In this document: positions 1 through 9,348 of the stretch, in pieces
Layout of the letters: each line of letters opens with the position of its first letter
Numbering within the stretch: position 1 is the first letter of the stretch
Assembly (NCBI RefSeq): GCF_004345665.1
Contig: NZ_SLWR01000001.1
Span: 1,148,411-1,212,410, forward strand
Length of the DNA: 64,000 bases
Source: Kribbella antiqua
GTDB taxonomy: Bacteria; Actinomycetota; Actinomycetes; Propionibacteriales; Kribbellaceae
Direction of reading: 5' to 3'
Made by a program: the position numbers and the translations under genes
Notes under the pieces: generated by a model
The model's database searches: none
What the model saw: only the letters and a program-made list of their open reading frames with translations
What the model was told of the DNA's origin: nothing

Positions 1-163
1 TTTGCCCAAACCAGCCCTACCTCAACTAATTTGCCCGCCCTCCCCGGGGGCCCCGCCATAATTTAGACCTTTTTTTTTACCAACACTTTTTTGGGGGGGG
101 GCCGGCCCCCCCCCCGCCCACCACCCCTGCCTTCAGATCAACTCAGATCCGTCAGCGAACCGA
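1..163. other. low-complexity contig-end sequence
   Basis: No gene is supported here. The stretch contains runs of eight or more T, G and C (about 71-78, 93-102 and 105-115) and an A+T content unlike the rest of the window. After about position 135 it passes abruptly into normal coding sequence. It looks like poorly called terminal sequence of a contig rather than biology. The last ~25 bases lie just downstream of the binding-protein stop codon. Confidence 0.6.
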
Positions 164-1921
164 TCACGGCTGCTTCAGGTACAACGAGGTGAACTCGGGC
201 ATGCCCTGGGTCACGTCGTTGACCGCGTGGCCGATGTTCTTCCCGACCGGGAAGGCGCTGGCCGAGTAGTACAGCGGAATCGCCGGCAGGTAGTCCTGCA
301 GGATCTTCTTGTCGACCTTCGACCATTCCTTCAGCTGCTGGTCCGGGCTCATGTCCGCGACCTTGTCGATCTCCGCGTCCAGCGACTTGTCCTGCAGCTG
401 GCCGATGCTGTTGCCCAGCGCGATCGCGTCGGACTTGAACAGGACCGGGAACCAGCTGGTGCCGGACGGCCAGTCGGAGCACCAGCCCGCCGGGGTCTTG
501 CCGATGTTGACCGGAGCGTTCTGGTCACCGGTCAGCGTCCGGATCTTGGCCTTCGGCACACCGGTCGCCTTGACCTTGAAGCCGGCCGCGGTGAAGACCT
601 GGGTCCGCAGCTGGTTGACCTGCTGCGCGATCGGGTCGTCGTTGGAGTAGTACCAGCTGAGCTCGAAGTTCGACTTGCCCAGCTTGGCCAGCTCCGACTT
701 GACCTCGGCCGCGACGGCCGGGTCCTCCGCACCCTTACCGGTGCCGACCAGGCCCGGCAGTTCGTACTTCTCGTAGCCCGGGACGGCCGGCGGCAGGATC
801 GTCGAGGCCGGGATCGAGCTGTCCGGAGCCTGGCCGGAGACCTTGCGCCAGGAGTCGAACGGGTAGGCCTTGGCGATCAGCTTGCGGACCTCGAAGGGGA
901 TCTTCCGGGTGTCCAGCGGCCAGGTGATCGTGCACGGCGCGAAGCCCTTCACGATCTGGCTCTGGTCCTTGACCTCCGGGTAAAGGCTGACGTCCAGGTT
1001 GCTGTAGTTCAGCGCGTTGGCGTCCGGGCCGGAGCTGGCCAGGACCTGCCGCTGCACCTTCAGGGTGTCCTGGGCGAACTTGAAGTCGAAGGCGTCCGGG
1101 TACTGGTAGCGCACCGGGTCGGTGTTCGGGTCCCAGTTCGGGTTCTTCGTCAGCTTGAGCTCCGAACCCGGGGTGTACGACGCGACCTGGTACGGGCCGG
1201 TCGTCATCGGCTTCTGCTCGTAATTCTTCTTGGTGTCCTTCGCCTGCGGGATCGGCGTGAACATCGGGAACGCCGCGTAGAACGGAAGGTCGTTGAACTT
1301 CTTCGCCAGGTGAATCACCAGCGTCGAGTCGTCCGGCGTCTCGACCCCGGCGTAGTTCGCGCCGTTCGGGCCGTACGGGCCCTTGTAGGTCTCGCCGTCC
1401 TTGAAGAACTGGATCTGGTACGTCGGTCCGGCGTCGTACAGGTCGTGCGCGAAGGAGCGCTTGATCGCGTACGCGTAGTCGACCGCCTTCACCGGCGTGC
1501 CGTCCATGTACTTGATGTTCTTCTTGAGCTTGAACGTCCAGGTCAAGCCGTCCGCGGACGGTGTACCGAGGTCTTCGGCCAGGTCCGGAACCAGGATCGG
1601 CTTGAGCGTCTTCGGGTCCAGCTTGTACTGGGTCAGCGCCCGGTACATCAGCTTGCCGATCTGGTTACCGTCGACGTAGTAGATGTTGGTCGGGTCGAAG
1701 GTGTCCGGCGTGACGTCGGACAGCACGGTGATGGTGCCGCCCTTCTTCGCGCCCTCCAGCTCCGCCGCCGGGCCCTTCGCGGTTGCGTCGGTGGCCTTCT
1801 CCTGCGCGCCGCCCGCACCAGCGGTATTGGTGCCGCTACCGCTGTTCGACGACGGGCTGCCGCAGGCCACGGCGGCCAGCATGACCGTCGCCGCTACCGC
1901 GGTGATCCGTTTCCACTGCAT
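164..1921 (-). CDS. ABC transporter substrate-binding lipoprotein, family 5 (peptide/nickel type)
   Basis: A 585-residue extracytoplasmic solute-binding protein of the SBP_bac_5 (DppA/OppA) family, expected to be lipid-anchored and to deliver peptides or similar solutes to an ABC importer. The ATG at 1921 gives a short basic N-terminus, a hydrophobic stretch and a lipobox ending at Cys20 (LAAVAC). An AGGAG sequence lies about 9 bases upstream. The body has the family's YMDGTPVKAVDYAYAIKRS segment and a late GWCSDWPSG motif, also present as GWCPDWPSG in the second family-5 binding protein (50257-51951). It follows the permease gene by about 40 bases, probably in one transcript. The companion permease and ATPases are not in the window and may lie beyond the left edge. 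The substrate cannot be read from sequence. Confidence 0.9.
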   Translation of the reverse strand: MQWKRITAVAATVMLAAVACGSPSSNSGSGTNTAGAGGAQEKATDATAKGPAAELEGAKKGGTITVLSDVTPDTFDPTNIYYVDGNQIGKLMYRALTQYKLDPKTLKPILVPDLAEDLGTPSADGLTWTFKLKKNIKYMDGTPVKAVDYAYAIKRSFAHDLYDAGPTYQIQFFKDGETYKGPYGPNGANYAGVETPDDSTLVIHLAKKFNDLPFYAAFPMFTPIPQAKDTKKNYEQKPMTTGPYQVASYTPGSELKLTKNPNWDPNTDPVRYQYPDAFDFKFAQDTLKVQRQVLASSGPDANALNYSNLDVSLYPEVKDQSQIVKGFAPCTITWPLDTRKIPFEVRKLIAKAYPFDSWRKVSGQAPDSSIPASTILPPAVPGYEKYELPGLVGTGKGAEDPAVAAEVKSELAKLGKSNFELSWYYSNDDPIAQQVNQLRTQVFTAAGFKVKATGVPKAKIRTLTGDQNAPVNIGKTPAGWCSDWPSGTSWFPVLFKSDAIALGNSIGQLQDKSLDAEIDKVADMSPDQQLKEWSKVDKKILQDYLPAIPLYYSASAFPVGKNIGHAVNDVTQGMPEFTSLYLKQP

Positions 1922-1962
1922 TGTCGTGTATCTCCTTTTCTGCCGCTCGGGGCAACGCCGGC

Positions 1963-2970
1963 TTACCGGCGGGTCTTGGGGTCGAAGGCGTCTCGTACCG
2001 AGTCGCCCAGGAGGGCCAATGCCAGGACCAGGGCAGTGATCCCCAGCACCGGAAGCCACAGGTAGATGGGATCCGCCTTGAACCAGTTGGTCGCGTTCGA
2101 GATCGTCTGGCCCCAGGACGGGACCGGCTCGATCAGGCCGACGCCCAGGAAGGACAGTCCCGCTTCGGCGGTCACATAGGCCGGTAGTGCCAGCGAGGCC
2201 GAGATCACGATCGGCGCGACCAGGTTCGGCAGCAGTTCCTTGAACAGCACCTGCCGCGTCGGCACCCCGATCGCCTTGGCGGCCAGCACGAATTCACGTT
2301 CGCGCAGGGACAGCACCTCGCCCCGGATGATCCGGGCCAGGCCGGCCCAGCCGAAGAACGAGAGCACGAAGATCAGCACGTAGAACCGGGTCGAGGCCTG
2401 CTGGTCCGGGCTGAGGTTGAAGGAGCCGCCCCGGAGCTGCTCGACGATCGGAACCATCGCGATCGCGAACAGCAGGTACGGCAGGCTGAGGACGAAGTCG
2501 ACCACCCAGGAGATGACCCGGTCGACCCAGCCGCCGAGGAAGCCGGCCAGCAGGCCCATCACGACCCCGACCACAGTGCCGAACAGGGTGGCGACGAACG
2601 CGACGATCAGCGACGGCCGCGCGCCGTACACCCAGCGGGCGAAGTTGTCCCGGCCGGTCTTCGGCTCGACGCCGAACCAGTGCGAGGCGGTCGGCCCGCT
2701 GACCGGGAACCCGTACGCGTCCACCAGGTCCGGGTGGAAGGTGCGGATATCGGACCCCTCGATCTTGGTCAGCACGCCCGCGAAGATCGCGATCAGAATG
2801 AAGAACAGCACGATGCAGGCGCACACCACGGCGACCTTGTCCTTGCGGAGCCGGTCCATCGCGATCCTGGTCGGCGACTTGCCGTGGGCGATCGTCCCCG
2901 CACGTGCCGGTTCCGCCGACGCCGGGTGTTCCTCGACGCCGACCGCGGCATCCGGTTGACCAATTGTCAT
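1963..2970 (-). CDS. ABC transporter permease, DppC/OppC type
   Basis: A 335-residue inner-membrane permease (BPD_transp_1). A cytoplasmic N-terminus of about 40 residues precedes the first membrane segment (about 42-66). Several more helices follow, with the ATPase-contacting loop AAKAIGVPTRQVLFKELLPN in the C-terminal half. The ATG at 2970 was chosen over a far upstream start because a GGAG site precedes it and homologues begin near there. It is the first gene of the binding-protein transcript. A DppB-type partner and ATPases are not visible, so the importer is incomplete in this window. Confidence 0.9.
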   Translation of the reverse strand: MTIGQPDAAVGVEEHPASAEPARAGTIAHGKSPTRIAMDRLRKDKVAVVCACIVLFFILIAIFAGVLTKIEGSDIRTFHPDLVDAYGFPVSGPTASHWFGVEPKTGRDNFARWVYGARPSLIVAFVATLFGTVVGVVMGLLAGFLGGWVDRVISWVVDFVLSLPYLLFAIAMVPIVEQLRGGSFNLSPDQQASTRFYVLIFVLSFFGWAGLARIIRGEVLSLREREFVLAAKAIGVPTRQVLFKELLPNLVAPIVISASLALPAYVTAEAGLSFLGVGLIEPVPSWGQTISNATNWFKADPIYLWLPVLGITALVLALALLGDSVRDAFDPKTRR

Positions 2971-3336
2971 TCGCGCTCCGTCAGCTCTGTCAGCCAGATT
3001 CGGTTCGTGTGGTCCGGCCACGATCGGGTAGATCGGGCCGGGCCTATTGCTGGGGTGGAGGGCTCGGGTCAAATTCCCCTTGACACCGCGATCCCCCATC
3101 AACCGCGCGCTAGCCTGCCTGACACTGTGACACCAAACCAGCGGTGCCCGGCACCAGTGCACAAATCGTTACCGGAACGGGTACCAGACCGGAACATTTG
3201 CCCCCAGTCATCACTGAATGCGATCAATCCTTCGCAAAACGCGTCGGCACAGCACCGTCAGTGGCCTTTTTGTGCCAACTTATGACACAGGGTGAGTAAG
3301 TGTCACGAATCGCGACCGTTACACTTCGTAGCGCAT
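2971..3336. promoter_or_regulatory. intergenic region with TGACAC repeats, upstream of the peptide-type ABC genes
   Basis: This 366-base gap lies between the end of the SARP gene and the permease start. I see no gene in it. TGACAC occurs in direct orientation at 3081, 3120, 3128 and 3283, and inverted as GTGTCA at 3300-3305. The 3283 and 3300 copies form arms around an 11-base spacer. This clustering suggests regulator binding. SARP proteins are known to bind short direct repeats near -35 regions, and a SARP gene sits immediately upstream, but the link is inference. Confidence 0.4.
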
Positions 3337-6177
3337 TCAGGCCAGGCCCAGCAATTTCTGCTGGTGCTTCAGCTCGTACCGGATGTAGTCGATCGGTGGG
3401 GAATCGCCGAGCGCCGTGGCCAGGATCCGCCGGGCTTCGTCCGGCTTTCCGGTCGCCGCGGCAAGCCGGGCCCGGCCGATCGCGTTGGCGGACGCGCCGG
3501 ACGCGTCCGGACGCCGTCCGAGGATCTCGGCCGCGTGCTCCAGGAGCCGTTCGGCGTTGTCCAGCTGACGGGTGAGGATCAGCAGCTGGGCCTCGATGTT
3601 GTCGACGTGCGCGATGCCGAGCTCGTCACCGATCCGCTCGACGATCTCCCGGGCCTCGCCGAGGATCGCGGTCAGCTCGGGCACGTGCGAGGCGCCCAGA
3701 TCGATGTCGGCCAGCAACGTCTCGGCCAGCAGCACCGACCGGATGGCCCGAATCCGGGTGCCGGCCGCACCCAGCGCGCGCGCCTCCCTGCGGCGCGCCT
3801 GGCTTTCCCGGATCCGGCCGAGGAAGATCAGCGCCCCGCCGATCACGTCCAGGGCCCTGGGCCGGGACTCCTCGTTGCCGGGGTTCGCATCGACCAGTGC
3901 GAGCATCTCCTCGCCGAGCCGCAGCTGCTGCTCGTAGTCGCCGGCCGCGCCCGCGGCGAACCCGGCCTGGTTGAGCGCCGAGATGCGCTGCGGCAACGAA
4001 CCGGAGCGCCTCGCCGAATCGAGGCATCGGTCCGCTTGCACCGCCAGGTCCTCCGCCGCGGCTCCGCCCTGGGCCATCGCCCCGAACAGACAGCGGTTCA
4101 GCTCTGCCTCGAGTTCCACCTCGCCGGCCCGTACGGCGGCTTCGATGGCCGCTCGGAGGACGGATTCGCGGACCTCCCGCTCGTCGCGAACCGTCAGGTA
4201 TCCGTTGAAGCGCACCGCCAGCATGCCGGCCAGGCGCGGGTTGCGCCGGACTGCCAGCTCGACGGCCCCGCGAACCACTGGCGCCTCCACATCGAGCCAC
4301 GCCGCGCCTTCGGCGGCCGAGGCCGCGGCCACCGGCAGGTCGATGCCGCCGCCACTGTCGAGCTCCATGGTCGGGGGCATTTGGCCGATCTCCTCGTCGG
4401 CGATCGTCACCAGGCGCAGGACTGTGTCCAGGTAGCGGTGCTCGACGTCGGCTGTCTCGCTCTGGCCTGACAACTCAGCGGCGCGGGACCGGACCAGGCC
4501 GTGGAGGCCGTAGCGGGGTGGATGCAGTCGGCGTTGCTGGACCAGGCCCAGCGAGACGAGGCCCTCGAAGACGTGTGCGGCGGTCGACTCGTCGGTGTCG
4601 AGCAGCGGCGCCGAGACCCAGGCGCCGAACTCGTCGGCGCCGACCAGCGCCAGCCGGGCGAAGAGCTGTCGGGCGTCAGGTGAGGCGACGCTGAGGCTCA
4701 GGTCGAGACTCGCCCGTACGGCGCGATCGCCGGCCACCAGGTAGTCGAGCCGCCGTGACTCGTCGGCCAGCGTCCTGACCACATCGCCGACGTCCTCGCG
4801 GATCAGCGCCAGCCGGGCACCGACGATGCGCAACGCCAGCGGCAGCCCAGCACAGTGTGGGACGACCTCCGTCACCTTGTCTGCGCCCAGGCCCGAGAGC
4901 GCGCCCAGCAACTCCGCACTCGTCTCATCGGGCAACGGCCGAAGCTCGCGATGTACGGCGTCCTCGAGCCCCAGAAGCGGCTGCCGCGACGTCACGATGA
5001 CTCCACAGCCGCCGCCGGCCGGTAGCAGCGGCCGGAGCTGTCCAGCGTCCAGAGCGTCGTCGAACACCAGCAGCACGTTCTTGTCCGCCAGGCGGCTCCG
5101 CAGCATCGCCGACCGCGCCTCCACGGACTCTGGGAGCTCCGACCCGTCGACACCGAGCGACCGCAGCAGCTGCCCGAGAACTGTCCGGGCCGCCAGCCCC
5201 TGCCCGTTGACGTCCTGCAGCCTGGCGAACAGCTGCCCGTCCGGGTACTTGCCGGCCAACTGATGCGCCAGCCGCACAGCCGCCGCCGACTTCCCCGTCC
5301 CGGCAGCGCCGTACAGACAGACAACTGCCGGCACACCGGGCGGCCGCACCTTGGTGAGCAGTTCCTCGGCCAGCTCGACCAGTACGTCGTCCCGTCCGAC
5401 CAGGACGCTCACATCCGCCGGGAGCTCACGGGGCACCGGCGTCTCGGCTACGACGTCAAGAGAAGGGTCCTGCCGCAGGATCGCAACCTGGAGCTCGCGC
5501 ACCTCAGCACCCGGCTCGACGCCAAGCTCCTCGTCGAGATGCCGGACCAGCTCGGCGTACGCCGTAAGTGCGTCCGCCTGGCGCCCGGACCGGTACAGGG
5601 CGAGCATCGAGGCGGCCGCGAACGTCTCCCGTGCCGGCTGTGCAGCGGTCAACCGGGCCAGGTCGGGCAGTAGGTCCAGATGGTGGCCAAGCGCCAGCTC
5701 GGTGGATACCCGCAGCTCCTCGGCCGCCCAGCGCGACTCCTCGAGCCCGGCGCACAACCGGCGTCGTACGTCCTCGGTCGTGACGTCCGCCAGGGCCGGG
5801 CCGCGCCACAGCGCCAGTGCGTCCGTGAGGAGCTTGGAGCGGTGCTCCAGGTCGTCCGTACGACGGGCCTGCGCGACGAGAGCGGTGAACTCCTCGATGT
5901 CGGTCCGCCCGAGTACGGCGTACCCCTCTGAACCGCTGGTGAGTCGTACATCCGGCGCGAGCACCGAGCGCAGCCGGGAGACATAGACCTGCAGAGCCCG
6001 CTTTGGGTTGTCCGGCATCGCCTCGGGCCACAGCAGGTCGACGAGGCGTTCGGCGGGCACCGCCTTACCCGGCTCCAGCAACAACACCGCGAGCAGCAGC
6101 CGCTCCTGCCGGCGCCGCAGCCCCACCGGCTTGCCGCCCGACCAGATCTGCACGGGACCCAGCAGCCGGAACTCCAC
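3337..6177 (-). CDS. AfsR/SARP-family transcriptional regulator with NB-ARC domain
   Basis: A 946-residue regulator from the GTG at 6177. An upstream TTG at 6240 is possible, but the family's FRLLGPVQIW opening follows directly after the GTG. In order: an OmpR-type winged helix (about 1-90), a bacterial transcriptional activation domain (about 95-240, PDNPKRALQVYVSRLR at the junction), an NB-ARC/STAND ATPase with P-loop GAAGTGKSA near residue 290 and a VLLVFDDALD Walker B, then an alpha-helical TPR-like C-terminal half. Large SARPs of this layout activate secondary-metabolite or transport genes in actinomycetes. Its target is unknown; the adjacent ABC genes are the nearest candidates. Confidence 0.9.
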   Translation of the reverse strand: MEFRLLGPVQIWSGGKPVGLRRRQERLLLAVLLLEPGKAVPAERLVDLLWPEAMPDNPKRALQVYVSRLRSVLAPDVRLTSGSEGYAVLGRTDIEEFTALVAQARRTDDLEHRSKLLTDALALWRGPALADVTTEDVRRRLCAGLEESRWAAEELRVSTELALGHHLDLLPDLARLTAAQPARETFAAASMLALYRSGRQADALTAYAELVRHLDEELGVEPGAEVRELQVAILRQDPSLDVVAETPVPRELPADVSVLVGRDDVLVELAEELLTKVRPPGVPAVVCLYGAAGTGKSAAAVRLAHQLAGKYPDGQLFARLQDVNGQGLAARTVLGQLLRSLGVDGSELPESVEARSAMLRSRLADKNVLLVFDDALDAGQLRPLLPAGGGCGVIVTSRQPLLGLEDAVHRELRPLPDETSAELLGALSGLGADKVTEVVPHCAGLPLALRIVGARLALIREDVGDVVRTLADESRRLDYLVAGDRAVRASLDLSLSVASPDARQLFARLALVGADEFGAWVSAPLLDTDESTAAHVFEGLVSLGLVQQRRLHPPRYGLHGLVRSRAAELSGQSETADVEHRYLDTVLRLVTIADEEIGQMPPTMELDSGGGIDLPVAAASAAEGAAWLDVEAPVVRGAVELAVRRNPRLAGMLAVRFNGYLTVRDEREVRESVLRAAIEAAVRAGEVELEAELNRCLFGAMAQGGAAAEDLAVQADRCLDSARRSGSLPQRISALNQAGFAAGAAGDYEQQLRLGEEMLALVDANPGNEESRPRALDVIGGALIFLGRIRESQARRREARALGAAGTRIRAIRSVLLAETLLADIDLGASHVPELTAILGEAREIVERIGDELGIAHVDNIEAQLLILTRQLDNAERLLEHAAEILGRRPDASGASANAIGRARLAAATGKPDEARRILATALGDSPPIDYIRYELKHQQKLLGLA

Positions 6178-6293
6178 GCACCGCAGCTTAGTGGTAGGCG
6201 CTGGGTAACAGGTCTCGTCCACGATCTGGTCTCCGCCCAACCTGAGCTGAGGAGTGCCGATGATCCGGACGTGGGACTGGGGTTAAGGCTGTG

Positions 6294-6315
6294 CTGGGCG
6301 GCGTCTGCCGCCCAG
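6294..6315 (-). terminator. hairpin after gcvT
   Basis: A perfect 9-bp stem (CTGGGCGGC with GCCGCCCAG) around the loop GTCT lies 4 bases past the gcvT stop on the minus strand. No U-run follows, which is common for actinomycete terminators. Confidence 0.6.
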
Positions 6316-6318
6316 TCT

Positions 6319-7425
6319 TCAGCTTTCCCTGACGTGCACGGTGACGAACGGCGGCTTCACGACGTCGAACAGCTCCTGGCGGCCACGGATGTCGACAGCC
6401 ACCTGCTCGCCTTCCTTCACGGTCGCGTCGAGCAGAGCCAGCGCGATGCCCTTCTTCAGCGTCGGCGAGAAGGTCCCGGAGGTGACCTCGCCGAGCGCCG
6501 TGCCGGACTGGTCCAGCACGGTCATGTGCGGCCGCGGAATGCCCCGGCCGGCAGCTCGCAGACCGCGCAGGATCCGGGCCGGGCCGCGCTCCTTCTCTGC
6601 CCGCAGCGCCTCGTCACCCCAGAAGTGCTCCTTCTTCCAGCCCACAGCCCAGCCGGACCGCGCCTGCACCGGCGTGATGTCCGGAGAGATGTCCTGACCA
6701 TGCAGCGGGTACCCCATCTCGGTCCGCAGCGTGTCCCGTGCCCCCAGCCCGGCCGGGACGATCCCGTACGACGCTCCGGCCTCCAGCAACGCGTCGAACA
6801 CCGCCACCGCGGCCTGGTTCGGTACGACGAGCTCGTACCCCCGCTCGCCGGTGTAGCCGGTGCGGCAGACCACTACCGGCGTACCGGCGAACTCGGCTGT
6901 GGCGAAGGCCATGTAGTCGTGCCCGGTCGGCAGGCCGATCGCTGCCACCACGTCGTCGCTGTTGGTGCCCTGGACCGCGAGAATCGCGTAGTCGTCGTGG
7001 GTGTTCGTCACCACCACGCCGTCGGGCGCCTGGGCCTGGAGCAGCCGGACCACCTCGGCCGTGTTGGCCGCGTTCGGGATCAGGAAGACGTCGTCGTCGG
7101 CGTGCAGGTAGGCGATCAAGTCGTCGACCACTCCCCCGCGCTCGTTGCAGCACAGCGTGTACTGCGCCTGGCCCGGGCCGATCTTGCCGAGGTCGTTGGT
7201 CAGGCAGGAGTTGACGTACGCCGCCGCGCCCGGACCCTTGACGGTCGCCTTGCCGAGGTGGCTGACGTCGAAGACGCCGACCGACGTCCGTACGGCGGTG
7301 TGCTCGGCGACGACGCCGCCGTACTCCAGGGGCATCTCCCAGCCGCCGAACTCGGCGAACTTGGCGCCAAGGGCGACGTGGCGCTCGTGCAGTGGCGACT
7401 TCTTCAGAACAGGCGACTCGGTCAT
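6319..7425 (-). CDS. gcvT: glycine cleavage system aminomethyltransferase (T protein)
   Basis: A 368-residue T protein that transfers the methylene group from aminomethyl-lipoyl H protein to tetrahydrofolate. Sequence support: the opening [20 protein letters not shown], the folate-binding core [17 protein letters not shown], and the C-terminal barrel with [19 protein letters not shown]. The start is the ATG at 7425, giving the usual family length. It is divergent from pepA with about 100 bases between them, and no glycine riboswitch fold was evident in that short gap. gcvP and gcvH are absent. Its dependence on lipoylated protein fits the lipoate-related genes downstream. Confidence 0.96.
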   Translation of the reverse strand: MTESPVLKKSPLHERHVALGAKFAEFGGWEMPLEYGGVVAEHTAVRTSVGVFDVSHLGKATVKGPGAAAYVNSCLTNDLGKIGPGQAQYTLCCNERGGVVDDLIAYLHADDDVFLIPNAANTAEVVRLLQAQAPDGVVVTNTHDDYAILAVQGTNSDDVVAAIGLPTGHDYMAFATAEFAGTPVVVCRTGYTGERGYELVVPNQAAVAVFDALLEAGASYGIVPAGLGARDTLRTEMGYPLHGQDISPDITPVQARSGWAVGWKKEHFWGDEALRAEKERGPARILRGLRAAGRGIPRPHMTVLDQSGTALGEVTSGTFSPTLKKGIALALLDATVKEGEQVAVDIRGRQELFDVVKPPFVTVHVRES

Positions 7426-7523
7426 GGAGCGGAACTTACCCGACGCGTAGCATGCGGAGGCAGCATTCACGTACTGTCACGACCGGCCGTGTGCCCTGCC
7501 GGTCAAGGAGGACTGAGGTTTTC

Positions 7524-9023
7524 GTGAGCACCATCACCCTGAGCAAGTCCGATGCGGCCGGTGTCAGGACCGACGCCGTGGTCATCGGCGTGGTCAAACT
7601 CGGCGGCGGCGTCACCCTGCCGGCCGGCACCGAGTCGCTGAACGCCGCGTACGGCGGGAAGCTGGTGGAGGTGCTGTCCGGCCTCGGCGCCACCGGGAAG
7701 ACCGGTGAGGTGACCAAGGTGCCCGGGCCGAAGCCGGGCAAGTCGGCCAACCTGATCGCGGTCGGTCTCGGTGCGGCGCCCGACGGTGCGCTGAAGACCG
7801 AGGACCTGCGCACCGCGGCGGGCACCGGCGTCCGCGCCGCCAAGACCACGCAGTCGGTCGCCTTCGCGCTGCCGACTCCGGACGCCGAGTGCATCCGGGC
7901 GATCGCCGAGGGCGCCCTGCTCGGCCGCTACTCGTTCACGGCGTACAAGTCCTCCTCGGACGGCTCCACTGACGCGCCCGGCGACCTGGCGGTGCTGACC
8001 GACCTGGCCCGGACCAAGGAGGCCAAGGCCGCGCTCGAGCGGGCCGAGGTGACCGCCGACGCGGTGCGCCAGGTGCGGGACTGGGTGAACACGCCCCCGT
8101 CGGACCTGAACCCGGCCGACTTCGCCGCGCACGCGCTCAAGCTCGGCAAGGAGTACGGCGTCAAGGTCGAGGTGCTGGACGAGAAGGCCCTGACCAAGGG
8201 CGGGTACGGCGGCATCCTCGGCGTCGGGCAGGGGTCGTCGAACCCGCCGCGGCTGATCCGGATCAGCTACGCACCGAAGAAGCCGGTCACCCACCTGGCG
8301 TTCGTCGGCAAGGGCATCACCTTCGACTCCGGCGGTCTGTCGCTCAAGACTGCCAGCGGGATGATCAGCATGAAGGCCGACATGGCCGGCGCCGCCGCGG
8401 TGATCGGCGCGACCGTCGCCATCGCCCGGCTCGGCCTGCCGGTCCAGGTGACGACGTACGCCGCGATGGCCGAGAACATGCCGTCCGGCTCCGCGGCCCG
8501 CCCGTCCGACGTACTGACCATGTACGGCGGGAAGACGGTCGAGGTGCTGAACACGGACGCCGAGGGCCGGCTCGTCCTGGGTGACGCGCTGGTCCGGGCG
8601 TCGGAGGACCAGCCGGACCTGATCGTCGACGTGGCGACGCTGACCGGAGCGTGTGTCGTTGCCCTGGGCACCAAGGTGGCCGGCGCGTTCGCGAACACCG
8701 ACACGGCCCGGGACCGGGTGGTCGACGCCGCCATCGCCGCGGGTGAGGCGATGTGGCCGCTGCCGATTCCGGCCGAAATGCTGGAGAAACTGCGCTCGCA
8801 CTCGAAGGTCGCGGACCTGGCCAACATCACCGGTGAACCGTGGGGCGGCGCTCTGGCCGCGGCCGCGTTCCTCGGCGACTTCGTTGCTGACGGCATCGAT
8901 TGGGTCCACCTCGACGTGGCCGGCCCGGCCTTCAACGAAGGCGGAGCCAGCGGCTACACCCCGGCCGGCGGTACCGGTTACGCCGTACGCACCCTGGTGG
9001 AGCTGGCCGCCTCAGCGAGCTGA
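7524..9023 (+). CDS. pepA: leucyl aminopeptidase (M17)
   Basis: A 499-residue cytosolic M17 metallo-aminopeptidase that removes N-terminal residues from peptides. The catalytic domain has the metal-binding and catalytic segments GKGITFDSGGLSLK, MKADMAGAAA and NTDAEGRLVLGDAL, and the N-terminal domain is of normal length. The start is the GTG at 7524 behind an AAGGAGG sequence. Its stop overlaps the end of the convergent cupin gene by 12 bases, so no separate terminator fits between them. Confidence 0.96.
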   Translation: MSTITLSKSDAAGVRTDAVVIGVVKLGGGVTLPAGTESLNAAYGGKLVEVLSGLGATGKTGEVTKVPGPKPGKSANLIAVGLGAAPDGALKTEDLRTAAGTGVRAAKTTQSVAFALPTPDAECIRAIAEGALLGRYSFTAYKSSSDGSTDAPGDLAVLTDLARTKEAKAALERAEVTADAVRQVRDWVNTPPSDLNPADFAAHALKLGKEYGVKVEVLDEKALTKGGYGGILGVGQGSSNPPRLIRISYAPKKPVTHLAFVGKGITFDSGGLSLKTASGMISMKADMAGAAAVIGATVAIARLGLPVQVTTYAAMAENMPSGSAARPSDVLTMYGGKTVEVLNTDAEGRLVLGDALVRASEDQPDLIVDVATLTGACVVALGTKVAGAFANTDTARDRVVDAAIAAGEAMWPLPIPAEMLEKLRSHSKVADLANITGEPWGGALAAAAFLGDFVADGIDWVHLDVAGPAFNEGGASGYTPAGGTGYAVRTLVELAASAS

Positions 9024-9344
9024 GTAGCGAATCTCCAGCATCGTGCAGCCGCTGGTCGTGAGGTACGGACCGTGCGGCATGCCCGGCGGCCGGCACGCGT
9101 AGTCGCCGGGGCCGAACGTCTGCCCGAGGGTGAGATCGGTCAGCTCGCCCTCGAGCAGGTAGACCTCTTCGACGTACTCGTGCCGGATGACGTCGGGCGC
9201 TGTCGTGCCGGGCGCCCAGCGGGCGAGCCGGGTCAGCAGCGTGCCGTCGCCGGGATCCTGGCTCAGGATCTTTTCGGCGATCCCATCGCCGACCTCGGCC
9301 CACGGCAGACCTTCTGTGCCGATGAACTCTCTCTGCTGCTTCAT
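9012..9344 (-). CDS. small cupin-domain protein
   Basis: A 110-residue single-domain cupin of the ChrR-like anti-sigma cupin type: APDVIRHEYVEEVYLLEGEL gives the first metal-binding strand pair and PPGMPHGPYLT the second. Either a sensor or a small non-haem enzyme is possible. The ATG at 9344 starts 5 bases after the stop of the upstream DUF2848 gene, so the two are probably co-transcribed. A second ATG at 9380 would overlap that gene. A palindrome at 9379-9390, inside the end of the upstream gene, resembles the operators elsewhere in this island. Confidence 0.75.
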   Translation of the reverse strand: MKQQREFIGTEGLPWAEVGDGIAEKILSQDPGDGTLLTRLARWAPGTTAPDVIRHEYVEEVYLLEGELTDLTLGQTFGPGDYACRPPGMPHGPYLTTSGCTMLEIRYSAR

Positions 9345-9348
9345 GTTG

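Noticed and set aside
90-118. G/C-run palindrome near the left edge as a terminator of the binding-protein gene
   Set aside because: Arms consist only of homopolymer G and C in sequence that looks miscalled.
227-2065. 612-codon plus-strand open frame
   Set aside because: Antisense to the binding-protein gene; Arg/Val/Leu-biased composition with no domain, a typical shadow in G+C-rich DNA.
7426-7523. Glycine riboswitch upstream of gcvT
   Set aside because: The gap to pepA is under 100 bases and shows none of the paired aptamer stems expected.
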